NCBI GenBank assembly: GCA_016184455.1
Contig: JACPCS010000140.1
Span: 1-64,000, forward strand
Direction of reading: 5' to 3'
DNA from: Acidobacteriota bacterium
Lineage (GTDB): Bacteria > Acidobacteriota > Vicinamibacteria > Vicinamibacterales > UBA2999
Length of the DNA stretch: 64,000 nucleotides
Below, piece by piece: positions 8,711 to 17,614 of this stretch (the stretch's first letter is position 1; every line of letters starts with the position of its first letter). Position numbers and translations under genes: made by a program. The notes beneath the pieces were generated by a model. It made no database searches, had not been told where the DNA came from, and worked only from the letters and a program-made list of their open reading frames with translations.

Positions 8711-10691
8711 GCTCACCGCGGCGGTCGTGGGCGCCACGCTGGCGTTCTGGGCGTATACGCAGACGCTCCTGCCCGGGGTGGATCTTGGCGACACCGGCGG
8801 CTTCCAGGCCGCGGTCCTCTGGCCCGAGGTCAGCGCCCGCCAGGCGTACCCGCTGTACTACGCGCTCGCACGGCCGTTCGTCGCCGCAGCACGCCCCGCC
8901 AATCCCGCGCGCGCCCTGAATCTCGTCTCCGCGATCTGGGCGGCTGTTGCCGTGGGCCTGCTCGTCGCGGTCGGCGCGTCGGTGACACGCTCGATCGTGG
9001 CGGGCATCGGCGCGGGCCTGCTCCTCGCCTTTTCCTACACGTTCTGGACACAGGCGATCATCGCAGAGGTCTATTCGCTTCACCTGGCGCTCATCGCGCT
9101 GTGCCTGCTGCTCCTCCATGGCTATGCCGCGCGGCCGACGACCGCGCGTCTCCTGCTGGCTGCCTCCGCCTACGCCGGCGCATTCGGCAACCACTTCGGG
9201 ATGATTCTGCTGCTCGTCCCGTTCGCGCTGTTCGTTGCGCTCGTGACCCCTCGTCCGTGGACGCTGGTGCGGCCGCGACTGGTCGGCGCGCTGGCGGCGA
9301 TTGTCATCCTTGGCGCCCTGCAATACGCACCGAACCTCATGGCCGTCTGGGGATCGCTCCAGGGCGCGGAAGCATGGACCGATCGCGTCGCAGCGTTCTG
9401 GTTCGACACGACCAAGCAGGATTGGCGGGAGTCGATGGTGCTCGGCGTAGACGCGAGTGAACGCCTCGAGCGGCTCGCCATGTGGGGCTTCGACGCGCGG
9501 CAGCAGTTCGGCGTCGTCGGTCTCGCGCTCGCGGTGGCCGGTCTCTGGCATCTGTGGCGCGCGGCGCGCCCGTTGGCCTGGCTCGTCCTGACCGCCTACG
9601 TCATCAACACGGTGTTCACCGTCACCTACAACGTGGGCGACTCGCACGTATTCTTCCTGCCGGGGCATTTCATGACGGCGCTCTGCGCGGGCGCCGGGGT
9701 TGCGCTGCTGGCGGGTCCGCTCCGCCGCTCCGACGCGCGTCGCGGGACCCGCCCTGCGTACGCAAGGGTCGGCGCAGGAATCGGGCTCGCTCTTGTGTTC
9801 GCCTACGCCGGCTGGCGGGGCTGGGCCACTTGGCCGCTCGCGGATCGGCACGACGACCGCCGCGGCGAGCAGGTCGTCACGCAGCTCACGGCGGGCCTGA
9901 GCGATCGTGATGCGCTGCTCGTCTCCAGGATGGATTGGCAGCTCGAAAACGTCCTGCTGTACACGGCCCGCTATCGGCGCGACGATCTCGCCTGGGTACG
10001 GCTCGGAGATGTCATGCTGCACTGGCCGTTTCTCGTCGACGACGCTCATCGCCTCGGTCGTGACGTCGTCCTCACGGCCGAGGCCGCCTCTGACGTGCTC
10101 GCGGCCTACGGGCCGTCGCTGCCGATCGTGGAGGATCCCGCCGCTGCCGGCGTTCCCCTGCCGGACGCCGCGGCGCGTATCCCGCGCGGCGTGCTGTACG
10201 TGCTCTGCATCCTGAGCCCACCGCCGGGATACACGCTCGATCCGGCGGCGCTCGACGAGACAATCGCCGCGCTGACGGGCGGCCGCATGCCCTCGCGTGC
10301 GCCAGCCGCGTACGAGCTCATCGCTGGAGTCACGGGAGAGCTGCCGCAGATCGACCGGTCGTCGGCGCGGCCGTTCACGATGCGCTTCGCCGTGCTCGAC
10401 GAGGCGCTGACGCTCCACCTCGACGGGTGGCTGCCATTCGAGACATTTCGCCGCGCCGGGTTTGGCCACCTCCTGCGCGGCCGCGAACGCGTGATGACGG
10501 TGGAACGGGGCGTGAGCCTTGTCTGGTTCGGTCGGGACGGGCGGCCGTCGCCGCCGCGCTATGCCGCAGGCCTGTTCGCACCGCAGCCACGCTACCGTCT
10601 CCCCGCGGCCACACTTCAGCTGGCCTCTCGAGTGCCACGCGCGCCGGTATCGCTTCCGTTTCGAGGCGGGCGCGATTGGCGTGAACCTTGA
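8700..10691 (+). CDS. DUF2723 membrane protein (GT117-like protein O-glycosyltransferase family)
   Basis: The 663-aa protein has about 10-12 membrane helices in residues 1-360 and a soluble C-terminal half. Near the start, LGDTGGFQAAVLWPEV followed by YPLYYALARPF matches the DUF2723 loop (acidic residue after a short first helix, then a Pro-containing motif). DUF2723 proteins are lipid-dependent glycosyltransferase-like (TMEM260/GT117). The GTG start at 8700 overlaps the PHP gene end by 11 bases. It is followed closely by lolA, suggesting an envelope role; substrate not determinable. Confidence 0.75.
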   Translation: MPHKLTAAVVGATLAFWAYTQTLLPGVDLGDTGGFQAAVLWPEVSARQAYPLYYALARPFVAAARPANPARALNLVSAIWAAVAVGLLVAVGASVTRSIVAGIGAGLLLAFSYTFWTQAIIAEVYSLHLALIALCLLLLHGYAARPTTARLLLAASAYAGAFGNHFGMILLLVPFALFVALVTPRPWTLVRPRLVGALAAIVILGALQYAPNLMAVWGSLQGAEAWTDRVAAFWFDTTKQDWRESMVLGVDASERLERLAMWGFDARQQFGVVGLALAVAGLWHLWRAARPLAWLVLTAYVINTVFTVTYNVGDSHVFFLPGHFMTALCAGAGVALLAGPLRRSDARRGTRPAYARVGAGIGLALVFAYAGWRGWATWPLADRHDDRRGEQVVTQLTAGLSDRDALLVSRMDWQLENVLLYTARYRRDDLAWVRLGDVMLHWPFLVDDAHRLGRDVVLTAEAASDVLAAYGPSLPIVEDPAAAGVPLPDAAARIPRGVLYVLCILSPPPGYTLDPAALDETIAALTGGRMPSRAPAAYELIAGVTGELPQIDRSSARPFTMRFAVLDEALTLHLDGWLPFETFRRAGFGHLLRGRERVMTVERGVSLVWFGRDGRPSPPRYAAGLFAPQPRYRLPAATLQLASRVPRAPVSLPFRGGRDWREP

Positions 10692-10711
10692 AAGAAGGGC
10701 AGGATCCGACG

Positions 10712-11368
10712 ATGGGCGGAAGACTGTTCCTCATCATTCTGGTGTGCGCGCTGCCAGCGGCGCTCGGGGCGCAGGCGAAGCCGACGCCCGAGACGCTCGC
10801 GCGCGCACTGCAGCAGCGCTATCAGGGCATCCGCGACTTCTCCGCCGACTTCGTGCACACCTACCGCGGCGGGGTACTCCGCACGAAGACGTCGGAACGC
10901 GGCACCGTGTCGATCAAGAAACCCGGGCTCATGCGGTGGGTGTACACCGCACCCGAGAAGAAGGAGTTCGTCTCGGATGGGCGCCGCGTCTACTCGTACA
11001 TTCCCGCCGACCGCCAGGTGATCGTGACACCCCTGCCGGCCGACGACCAGGCGACGACGCCGGCGCTCTTCCTGGCCGGGAAGGGCGACATCGCCCGCGA
11101 CTTCACGGCGTCGGCCGCCGAGCCGCCGATTCCGGGGACCACCGCGCTCAAGCTGACGCCCCGCCGCGAAGAGCCCGAGTACGAGTATCTGATCGTGGCG
11201 CTCGATCCGGCGTCGCTCCAGATCCGGGGCCTCACCACGCGCGACCGCCAGAGAGGCGATTCGGCGCTGATCTTCAACAATCTGAAGGAAAACCAGGGAC
11301 TATCCGATAAGGAGTTTGCGTTCCGGATCCCTCGTGGCGTCGATGTCATCACGGATGCTGCACGTTAA
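10712..11368 (+). CDS. lolA: Outer-membrane lipoprotein carrier protein LolA
   Basis: The precursor is about 218 aa: a signal peptide (MGGRLFLIILVCALPAALGA), then a LolA fold with QGIRDFSADFVHTY, GTVSIKKPGLMRWVY, and KKEFVSDGRRVYSYIP, the hydrophobic half-barrel that carries lipoproteins through the periplasm. ATG 10712 with upstream AGGA fits a signal peptide better than an in-frame TTG at 10688. It is followed by a lipoprotein secretin. Confidence 0.9.
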   Translation: MGGRLFLIILVCALPAALGAQAKPTPETLARALQQRYQGIRDFSADFVHTYRGGVLRTKTSERGTVSIKKPGLMRWVYTAPEKKEFVSDGRRVYSYIPADRQVIVTPLPADDQATTPALFLAGKGDIARDFTASAAEPPIPGTTALKLTPRREEPEYEYLIVALDPASLQIRGLTTRDRQRGDSALIFNNLKENQGLSDKEFAFRIPRGVDVITDAAR

Positions 11369-13265
11369 CGGCATTTGCGGATTTACGAATTTACGAATTG
11401 AGGCGTTTGTCAATTCGTCGATCCGTAGATTCGCAAATTCGTCGATTCTCGTTCTTCTTCCTCTCCTGCTCGCCGGCTGCGCGACCGCCGCCGCGGTGCG
11501 CGCGGGTGAGCGCGCGGAGCTCGCGCAGGACTACGACCGCGCGGTCATCGAATACACCCGCGCGCTCCAGGCCAACCCCGACAACCACGACGCCCGGCAG
11601 GGGCTCGAGCGCGCCCGGCTGCGGGCCGCGCAGGATCACTACACGCGCGGGCGCCGGCACCACGCGGCCGGACGGCTGGAGGAAGCGCTCGTCGAGCTGC
11701 AGACGGCGGCGGAGCTCAACGCGGGCGATCCCAACGTGAACGAGCTGCTCGACGAGGTGCGCGCGCAGCTGCGCACGAAAGTCGCCGTGGCGCGCGGGGG
11801 CAAGACCGAGCTGGAGACGCTCATCGAACGCTCTCGAACCCTGCAGCCGCCGGGCCTCGAGCTGCCGACGGACGTCAGGCTGCCGGCGTCGCTGACCTTC
11901 CGCGATGCGAGCAGCCGCGACATCTATACCGCGCTTGCCCGCTTCGCCAACGTGAACATCGTGTTCGACCCGCAGTTCCGCGATCAGCCGGTCACGATCG
12001 ACCTGCGGAACGCGACGCTCGAAGAGGCGCTGACGTCGCTCTCGACCGCGACGCGCAACTTCTACCGCGTGACGGCGCAACGCACGATCACCGTCATTCC
12101 GGACACGCCGGCCAAGCGCACCGAGTACGAGGAAGAGATCGTCCGGACGTTCTATCTGAGCAACGCGGACGTCAAGGAAACGCTCGACCTGCTGCGGATC
12201 GTGATCGACAACCGCCGGCTCGCGCCCATTACGGCGACCAACGCGCTGTCGATCAAGGACACGCCGGAGCGGGTCGCGGCGGCCGGCAGGCTCATTGCTG
12301 CGATCGACAAGGCCCGGCCCGAAGTGATCATCGACGTCGAGCTGCTCGAGATCGACCGCACCCGGCTGCGCGAGTACGGGCTGCAGATCGCTTCGCCGGG
12401 CTCGCCCGGCATCAACGGCGCCGCCGACGCCAACCGCGACGAGCTGACGCTCCGCGACGTCCGCAGCCTCTCGCAGTCGGACGTCTTCCTGACGAACCTG
12501 CCGGCCCTCTTCTACCGCCTGCTGAAGTCCGACAGCAACACGCGGACGCTGGCCAACCCGCAGCTCCGCACGTCGGAAGGCATGACCGCCTCCGCGCGGT
12601 TCGGCGAGCGCGTGCCGGTGCCGGTGACGACATTTGCGCCGATTGCCACGGGCGGCGTCGCACAGCAGCCGATCACGTCGTTCAACTACGAGAACATCGG
12701 CGTCAACATCGACATCACGCCGCGCACGCACCATGACGACGAGGTCTCGCTCGCGCTCAAGATTCTCGTCAGCAGCATTTCGGGATCGGGCTTCGGCGGG
12801 CTGCCGACCTTCGGCAACCGGGAGATCAGCACGGTCATCCGGCTGCGCGACGGCGAAACGAACCTGCTCGCCGGCCTGATTCGTGACGACGAGCGCAACG
12901 TCGCCGCCGGCATTCCCGGCCTGAGCGACCTGCCGGTCGTCGGCCGACTGTTCGCCCACAACCGGCGCGAGACGCAGGAGACCGACATCGTCCTGACACT
13001 GACGCCGCGCATCGTGCGCGTGCTCGAGCTGTCGGAAGACGACCTCCGCCCGTTCCGCGTCGGCCGCGGCACGGGCACGGGCGGCATCATCGATCTGCCG
13101 ATCGAGATTCCGGGGGCTCAGCCCGGACAGCCGCCCGGTGTACCGCCGGGCGGACCGCCCCCGTCGCCGCCGCCTGCTCCACCGGCGACGCCCTCGCCGG
13201 CGGTGCCGATTCAGCCCCCAGCGCCGCAGCCAGCTCCCGGTCCGCCGCCCACCGGTCAACCGTAG
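11355..13265 (+). CDS. TPR-containing secretin lipoprotein (PilQ/GspD-type outer-membrane channel)
   Basis: About 636 aa. A hydrophobic stretch ending LLLAGC places a lipid-anchored Cys near residue 42. TPR-like helices (about 50-115), a secretin N-type domain (about 150-310), and a secretin core follow, with LLEIDRTRLREYGLQI, ITPRTHHDDEVSLALKI, STVIRLRDGETNLLAGLI, GIPGLSDLPVVGRLF and DIVLTLTPRIVR. The tail is Pro-rich. Start is uncertain: the bases encoding residues 7-32 are a short-period repeat, and ATG 11355 overlaps lolA by 14 bases. It probably forms the outer-membrane pore of a type II or IV pilus-like system; partner genes are not adjacent. Confidence 0.85.
   Translation: MLHVNGICGFTNLRIEAFVNSSIRRFANSSILVLLPLLLAGCATAAAVRAGERAELAQDYDRAVIEYTRALQANPDNHDARQGLERARLRAAQDHYTRGRRHHAAGRLEEALVELQTAAELNAGDPNVNELLDEVRAQLRTKVAVARGGKTELETLIERSRTLQPPGLELPTDVRLPASLTFRDASSRDIYTALARFANVNIVFDPQFRDQPVTIDLRNATLEEALTSLSTATRNFYRVTAQRTITVIPDTPAKRTEYEEEIVRTFYLSNADVKETLDLLRIVIDNRRLAPITATNALSIKDTPERVAAAGRLIAAIDKARPEVIIDVELLEIDRTRLREYGLQIASPGSPGINGAADANRDELTLRDVRSLSQSDVFLTNLPALFYRLLKSDSNTRTLANPQLRTSEGMTASARFGERVPVPVTTFAPIATGGVAQQPITSFNYENIGVNIDITPRTHHDDEVSLALKILVSSISGSGFGGLPTFGNREISTVIRLRDGETNLLAGLIRDDERNVAAGIPGLSDLPVVGRLFAHNRRETQETDIVLTLTPRIVRVLELSEDDLRPFRVGRGTGTGGIIDLPIEIPGAQPGQPPGVPPGGPPPSPPPAPPATPSPAVPIQPPAPQPAPGPPPTGQP
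11374..11450 (+). repeat. Short-period repeat (TTTACGAA / AATTCGTC words) inside the secretin signal region
   Basis: Iterated words such as TTTACGAATTTACGAATTG face AATTCGTCGATCC and AAATTCGTCGATTC. The segment is much richer in A+T than its surroundings and encodes the long, odd N-terminal part of the secretin precursor. Architecture matches the intergenic quasi-palindromes elsewhere. Confidence 0.55.
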
Positions 13266-13317
13266 ACTCTTGATCTGAGACGCATACGCGACGCGGACGC
13301 GGCCGATCTACGCAACC

Positions 13318-13634
13318 ACGCTGTATACGGGCATCTCGACGGCGGCCACCGTGAGTGGCGTCGCCGCACGCGTCGCGCCGCTGCCGGGGGGCCTTCCACG
13401 CTGCGCACCACGGTGGCTGTCAACACGCAGGCTTCCACCGTACGCTCGTCGGCGGCGGCCATCGGGCTGAACGTCACACCGGCGGCTTCCCTCCTGGAGT
13501 CGAACGCGCTCGGGCTCGACGTCACGTCGCCGGAAAGCGCGTCGACGCTGCGCTCGACGGCGGAGATGAACGCCGCCGCGACCTCGCTTGGCAGCTACGC
13601 GCTCTCGTTCGCCAGTTCGACCAGACGGACCTGA
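13318..13634 (+). pseudogene. Possible degenerate Ser/Thr/Ala-rich gene fragment in a 480-base gap
   Basis: The 13266-13747 gap holds no intact recognisable gene. Codons with strong G/C at third positions run in one frame from about 13318 (TLYTGISTAATVSGVAA) and then in another from about 13395 to the stop at 13634 (NALGLDVTSPESASTLRST). A G6 run at 13386-13391 lies at the switch. This looks like one Ala/Ser/Thr-rich coding region broken by an indel. I do not recognise the family. A further 22-codon open frame at 13663-13732 encodes an amphipathic-looking peptide (PLDGLFDALLSRLLR) with no convincing ribosome site. Confidence 0.3.
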
Positions 13635-13747
13635 TCCAGCATGCGAGGGGTGCTGATTGGACGATGCCGCCATCCAATCCGGGCCCGCTGGACGGACTGT
13701 TCGACGCCCTCCTCAGCCGGCTGCTGCGCTGAGAAGGCGGCGGCGCT

Positions 13748-14083
13748 TCAGACGGCGGCGGCCGCCGGGGGCGTATAGCCGATCGTCGCGGCCTTTTGCA
13801 TCGCCTGCACACCCTCCTGCACCGACATCAGGGGCGTCGTCTTGATCGCTTTGCAGGCGCCTCCAGCCGCCGCCGCCAGCGAGAACGCCGCGGCGTCGAC
13901 GTTACTCGGCATCTCGACGATGGCGATGATGTCGTACTCGCCAAACGAGAAGTAGGCCGCTTCGAACCTGCCGCCCAGTTTCTGGACGACCGGCTGCAGC
14001 GCCTTGATGCGGTCCTGTGGATTCCGAATCAACCCTGCCCATGCCTCCGGCGTGTACGCGACCTGCAGCAGATAGTGCGCCAT
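13748..14083 (-). CDS. GYD-domain protein
   Basis: The 111-aa protein begins MAHYLLQVAYTPEAWAGLI and contains LGGRFEAAYFSFGEYDIIAIVEMP, the pattern of the GYD family, a small alpha/beta (dimeric barrel-like) fold of unknown function. No signal or membrane segment. GGGAGG precedes the ATG. It stands alone, divergent from the ECF sigma factor gene. Confidence 0.82.
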   Translation of the reverse strand: MAHYLLQVAYTPEAWAGLIRNPQDRIKALQPVVQKLGGRFEAAYFSFGEYDIIAIVEMPSNVDAAAFSLAAAAGGACKAIKTTPLMSVQEGVQAMQKAATIGYTPPAAAAV

Positions 14084-14287
14084 GGTGGCCTCCCTTCTGA
14101 CTGTCAGCGTTCTCGCGACGCCAGGAGCATAACGCCGACGCCGAGGCTCTGGACGCGCGGGTCGCCACGGCTCGCCAGGCGAAGACCTGACGAAGCTGCC
14201 GGGTGTTCGCCTCCCCCTCCGATGGCGTTACAGAAGACATCGGCCACATGACTCCACGTCCATCCACGGCCATCGAGAGGACTCGCT

Positions 14288-14962
14288 ATGCACACGATGT
14301 CTATCGCGGCGACGATTCAAATGGACAGGACAACGGCCTATGATAAGCGGCACTCAGTTGTCATTCGATTGCCCAAGGCGCCCGCGGTGGACGAGCCACT
14401 AGCCGATTCCACGTTCGATCTGCTGAAGCGCGCCCAGGCGGGCGACGACGCGGCCCTCGACCGTTTGTTCGCGCGGTACCTCCCTGCGCTGAGCCGGTGG
14501 GCCAGCGGCCGGCTCCCCCGGTGGTGCCGCGACCTGATGGACACCGACGACCTCGTGCAGGAGACCTTCATCCGCGCCGTGAAGCGGATCGAGGGCTTCG
14601 AATATCGGCACGAAGGCGCGCTGCAGGCGTACTTGCGGCAGGCGGTAGTCAATCGCATTCGCGACGAGGTTCGGCGGGCAAAGCGCGCACCGGTCTCCAC
14701 GGAGCTCGAGCCGGAACAGGCCGACCAGGGCGCCTCGCCGCTGGAGCTCGCGGTCGGACAGGAAGCCGTCGAGAAGTACGAGGCCGCGCTGCAGCGCCTC
14801 CGGCCCGAGGAACGCGAGGCCATCGTGGCGCGCGTGGAAATGGACTGCACGTACGAACAGGTCGCGCAGGCGCTCGGCAAGCCCTCGGCCGATGCCGCGC
14901 GCATGGCCGTCAGCCGGGCGCTCCTGCGGCTGGCTGAAGAGATGAGCCGCGGCCATGCCTGA
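14288..14962 (+). CDS. ECF-type RNA polymerase sigma factor
   Basis: The 224-aa protein has sigma region 2 at about residues 45-110 (RAQAGDDAALDRLFARYLP, DTDDLVQETFIRAVKRI) and region 4 at about 165-220 (LQRLRPEEREAIVARVEM, TYEQVAQALGKPSADAARM). The ribosome site GAGAGGA precedes the ATG. It overlaps the following kinase gene by eight bases. Sigma factors of this type beside Ser/Thr kinases are thought to be controlled by phosphorylation rather than by an anti-sigma factor; here that is inferred from position. Confidence 0.9.
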   Translation: MHTMSIAATIQMDRTTAYDKRHSVVIRLPKAPAVDEPLADSTFDLLKRAQAGDDAALDRLFARYLPALSRWASGRLPRWCRDLMDTDDLVQETFIRAVKRIEGFEYRHEGALQAYLRQAVVNRIRDEVRRAKRAPVSTELEPEQADQGASPLELAVGQEAVEKYEAALQRLRPEEREAIVARVEMDCTYEQVAQALGKPSADAARMAVSRALLRLAEEMSRGHA

Positions 14963-16781
14963 TGGCGCCCTGCTGTCGCTCGCCGAGTCGGTCGCCGACG
15001 GCGCACGCGTCGACTGGGCCGCGGCGGAGCGGGCCGCGACACCGGACGACCAGGCAGTCATTCAGCAGTTGCGCGTCCTTGCAGACCTGGCGATACTGCA
15101 TCGCTCGCTGCCGCCGCCGACCCTGACGGCGACCGCGCGGCGGGCGTCGACGCGTTCGAGCAGCACACCGGCCATCGGCACGTGGGCGCACCTGGCGCTC
15201 CTCGAGCGCTTGGGCCGCGGCACGTTTGGCGAGGTCTACCGCGCCTGGGATCGCCACCTCGAGCGTGAAGTCGCGCTCAAGCTGCTGCACGGCGTCCGCG
15301 CCTCCGGCGACGAACCGAGCCTCTCCCGCGACACCTCCGAATCGACTGACGATCCCCACGTCGCGGCGATCCTCCGCGAGGCGCGCCTGCTCGCGCGCGT
15401 CCGCCACACCAACGTCGTGCACGTCTACGGCGTCGCCGTCCACGAGGGGCGCGTCGGCCTGTGGATGGAGCTGATTCGAGGCGAGACGCTCGAGCAGCTG
15501 CTCGTGAAGAACGGTCCGTTCAACGCACGGGAAGCCGCGCTCATCGGCATCGATCTGTGCCGCGCGCTCGCGGCGATCCATGGCGCGGGCCTGATCCACC
15601 GCGACATCAAGACGCAGAACGTGATACGGGAAACCGGCGGCCGGATTGTCCTGATGGACCTCGGCACGGGCCGCCCCAGCGGCGTGCGTCTGCTGCCCGA
15701 CCTCGCGGGCACGCCGCTGTACCTGGCGCCGGAGATTTTTGCCGGGGCCGCGGCGAGCGAACGCACCGATGTGTACAGCCTCGGGGTGCTCTTGTACCAC
15801 CTCGTCACCGGTGCGTTTCCGGTGTCGGCCAGCTCGATGGCGGAGCTCGAGCAGCGCCATGCCGCCGGCACCCACGTCCCGCTGCGCGACATGCGCGCCG
15901 ACCTCCCGACCGCGTTCGTGACCATCGTCGATCGCGCGCTCGCGCGTGACGACCGCCGTTACGCGAGCGCCGGCGCGCTCGAGGCGGCGCTCGTGGCGAC
16001 GCTGGACGAAAGCGGCGCGCCCGTTGTTGGCGAAGCGCCTGCGCGGTCGGGCCGCCGATTGCCATGGCCTCGCTGGCGCGGTGGAGTCGCCGCCGCGGCC
16101 GTTGCGGCCGTCGTGGCGCTCGGCGGCTTCCTGTGGTCTCCGCTGCGCGACCGCTGGGCCGGCGGCCCGCCGCTCGACTCGATCGCGGTGCTGCCGATCG
16201 TCAACCTATCGGGAGATTCGTCGCAGGAGTACTTCGCGGACGGCATGACGGAAGCCGTGATCAGCAACCTGGCGAAAATCCGGCCGCTGCGCGTGATTTC
16301 GCGGACATCGATCATGTCTTTCAAGGGCACGAAGCAGCGGATCGGCGAGATCGCGAACACGCTCGGCGTCAACGCGGTACTGGAAGCGTCCGTGCTGCAG
16401 ACGGGTGACCGTGTCAGGTTGACGGCCAATCTCGTCGAAGCGGCCACCGAGCGCCATCTGTGGACCGAGACGTACGATCGCGACATCCGCGACGTGCTGG
16501 TGCTGCAGAACGATCTCGCGCGCACCGTCGCGCAGGCCGTGCGCGTGGAGCTCTCGTCGCGAGAGCGGGGATGCCTATCTCAGGGGGCGGTACTACTGGA
16601 ATCTTCGGACCGACGAGGGACTGCAGACGGCGCTCCAGTATTTCCGGGAAGCAGCCCGACTCGACCCGACATTCGCGAAAGCGTACGCGGGGCAAGCCGA
16701 TACGTACAACCTGCTGCCCGGTGGACTTTCGCCTTTCGTCGCATATCCGCTCGCGAAGGATGCCGCGCGGCGTGCGCTTGA
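14955..16781 (+). CDS. Ser/Thr protein kinase with TolB/FlgO-like domain (N-terminal part of a frameshifted gene)
   Basis: Residues 78-350 are a Hanks-type kinase: GRGTFGEV P-loop (87-94), catalytic Lys109, HRDIKTQN (215-222), DLG in place of DFG (235-237) and GTPLYLAPE. A membrane helix lies at about 377-395, followed by a TolB/FlgO-like domain (SIAVLPIVNLSGDSSQEYFA, about 409-530). Near residue 535 (base 16560) the frame leaves the homologous path; the natural continuation, a TPR array, is in the +1 frame. The last 75 or so residues here (after RVELSSRE) are therefore spurious. The kinase half is intact and starts inside the sigma-factor gene, indicating coupling. Confidence 0.85.
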   Translation: MPDGALLSLAESVADGARVDWAAAERAATPDDQAVIQQLRVLADLAILHRSLPPPTLTATARRASTRSSSTPAIGTWAHLALLERLGRGTFGEVYRAWDRHLEREVALKLLHGVRASGDEPSLSRDTSESTDDPHVAAILREARLLARVRHTNVVHVYGVAVHEGRVGLWMELIRGETLEQLLVKNGPFNAREAALIGIDLCRALAAIHGAGLIHRDIKTQNVIRETGGRIVLMDLGTGRPSGVRLLPDLAGTPLYLAPEIFAGAAASERTDVYSLGVLLYHLVTGAFPVSASSMAELEQRHAAGTHVPLRDMRADLPTAFVTIVDRALARDDRRYASAGALEAALVATLDESGAPVVGEAPARSGRRLPWPRWRGGVAAAAVAAVVALGGFLWSPLRDRWAGGPPLDSIAVLPIVNLSGDSSQEYFADGMTEAVISNLAKIRPLRVISRTSIMSFKGTKQRIGEIANTLGVNAVLEASVLQTGDRVRLTANLVEAATERHLWTETYDRDIRDVLVLQNDLARTVAQAVRVELSSRERGCLSQGAVLLESSDRRGTADGAPVFPGSSPTRPDIRESVRGASRYVQPAARWTFAFRRISAREGCRAACA

Positions 16782-17511
16782 CATCGATCCGACGCTCGCC
16801 GAGGCGCATACCTCGCTGGCATTCGCAGCATTCATCTTCGACCGGGACTGGGAGGCGGCGGAGGCAGGCTTCAGGCGAGCCATTGAACAGAGTCCGGGAT
16901 ATGCGACGGCGCACCACTGGTACGCCGACTTCCTGACGGCTATGGGCCGGTTCGATGAGGCGCTCGCCGAGTTTGAGCAGGCACGAGTGCTCGATCCGCT
17001 GTCCGAGAGAATCCGCACCGACACTGGAGTCGCGCTGTACTACGCACGGCGGTATCTGGACGCGATCGCGGAGCTGCAGGCGAGCCTCGGAATCGATCCA
17101 GACGAGGCAAATACGTACTACTGGCTCGCCCTCTGCTATGAACAGGCGGGGAATGTGTCAGAGGCGGCGAGGGCGGTGCAGCGCGGATTGGAATTGGCGC
17201 CGCTGATCGGCGGACCGCGCCCGTACCTCCTCGCCGCGTCAGCACGCGTGGCGGTCCTCAACGGTCAGCGGGCGGAAGCAGTCGCCACTACACGTGAGCT
17301 TGCCGGTTCGGCTCGTCTTGCGCTCTCCGTCGCGCTCGCACAGGTCTATGCGGCTCTCGGTGATCGCGATCGGGTGTTTGATCTTCTCAGTCGAGCCGAA
17401 GGAGAGCGTTCGCCGTTGATGCTGTGGATCAGAGTTGATCCGATGTACGAGTTCCTCCACGAGGATAGTCGTTTCATCGACCTCTTGCGCAGACTTCGGC
17501 TCGACCGCTGA
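16561..17511 (+). CDS. TPR array, C-terminal part of the kinase gene in the shifted frame
   Basis: From 16561 the frame reads ESGDAYLRGRYYWNLRTDEG and then several TPR units (LQYFREAARLDPTFAKAYAG, AIEQSPGYATAHHWYADFL, AELQASLGIDPDEANTYYWL) up to 17511. In kinases of this group, the TolB-like domain is followed by a conserved YLKGRYYWN segment and TPRs, so this belongs to the gene above. There is no ATG, GTG or TTG in this frame until 16942, so it cannot be translated separately as a whole. Joined, the two parts give about 850 residues, a normal size. Confidence 0.75.
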   Translation, partial: ESGDAYLRGRYYWNLRTDEGLQTALQYFREAARLDPTFAKAYAGQADTYNLLPGGLSPFVAYPLAKDAARRALDIDPTLAEAHTSLAFAAFIFDRDWEAAEAGFRRAIEQSPGYATAHHWYADFLTAMGRFDEALAEFEQARVLDPLSERIRTDTGVALYYARRYLDAIAELQASLGIDPDEANTYYWLALCYEQAGNVSEAARAVQRGLELAPLIGGPRPYLLAASARVAVLNGQRAEAVATTRELAGSARLALSVALAQVYAALGDRDRVFDLLSRAEGERSPLMLWIRVDPMYEFLHEDSRFIDLLRRLRLDR

Positions 17512-17525
17512 GCGCAACTTCGTTA

Positions 17526-17554
17526 TTGACAGCTCCATGGCGGCTTCCTAGACT
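17526..17554 (+). promoter_or_regulatory. Strong sigma-70-type promoter of the peptide-sagB unit
   Basis: TTGACA at 17526-17531 and TAGACT at 17549-17554 are exactly 17 bases apart. Transcription would start near 17561, giving a leader of about 54 bases before the peptide gene. It lies only 14 bases after the end of the kinase TPR frame. Confidence 0.75.
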
Positions 17555-17614
17555 AGCTCAGCCGTTCTACCCGAGGGTTCCTTTCGGTTCACCGCGTTTC
17601 TCAAGGAGGCTCAC

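Noticed and set aside
8679-10469. 596-codon open frame on the minus strand opposite the DUF2723 gene
   Set aside because: High-GC antisense shadow: Arg/Gly/Glu-rich, no domain, while the plus strand shows clear membrane helices and third-position GC bias.
11391-13259. 622-codon minus-strand open frame opposite the secretin
   Set aside because: Composition is repetitive Arg/Asp/Ala typical of shadows; the secretin motifs on the plus strand are unambiguous.
13308-13673. 121-codon minus-strand frame in the 13.3-13.7 kb gap
   Set aside because: No motif, overlaps the better coding signal on the plus strand, and no ribosome site before its start.
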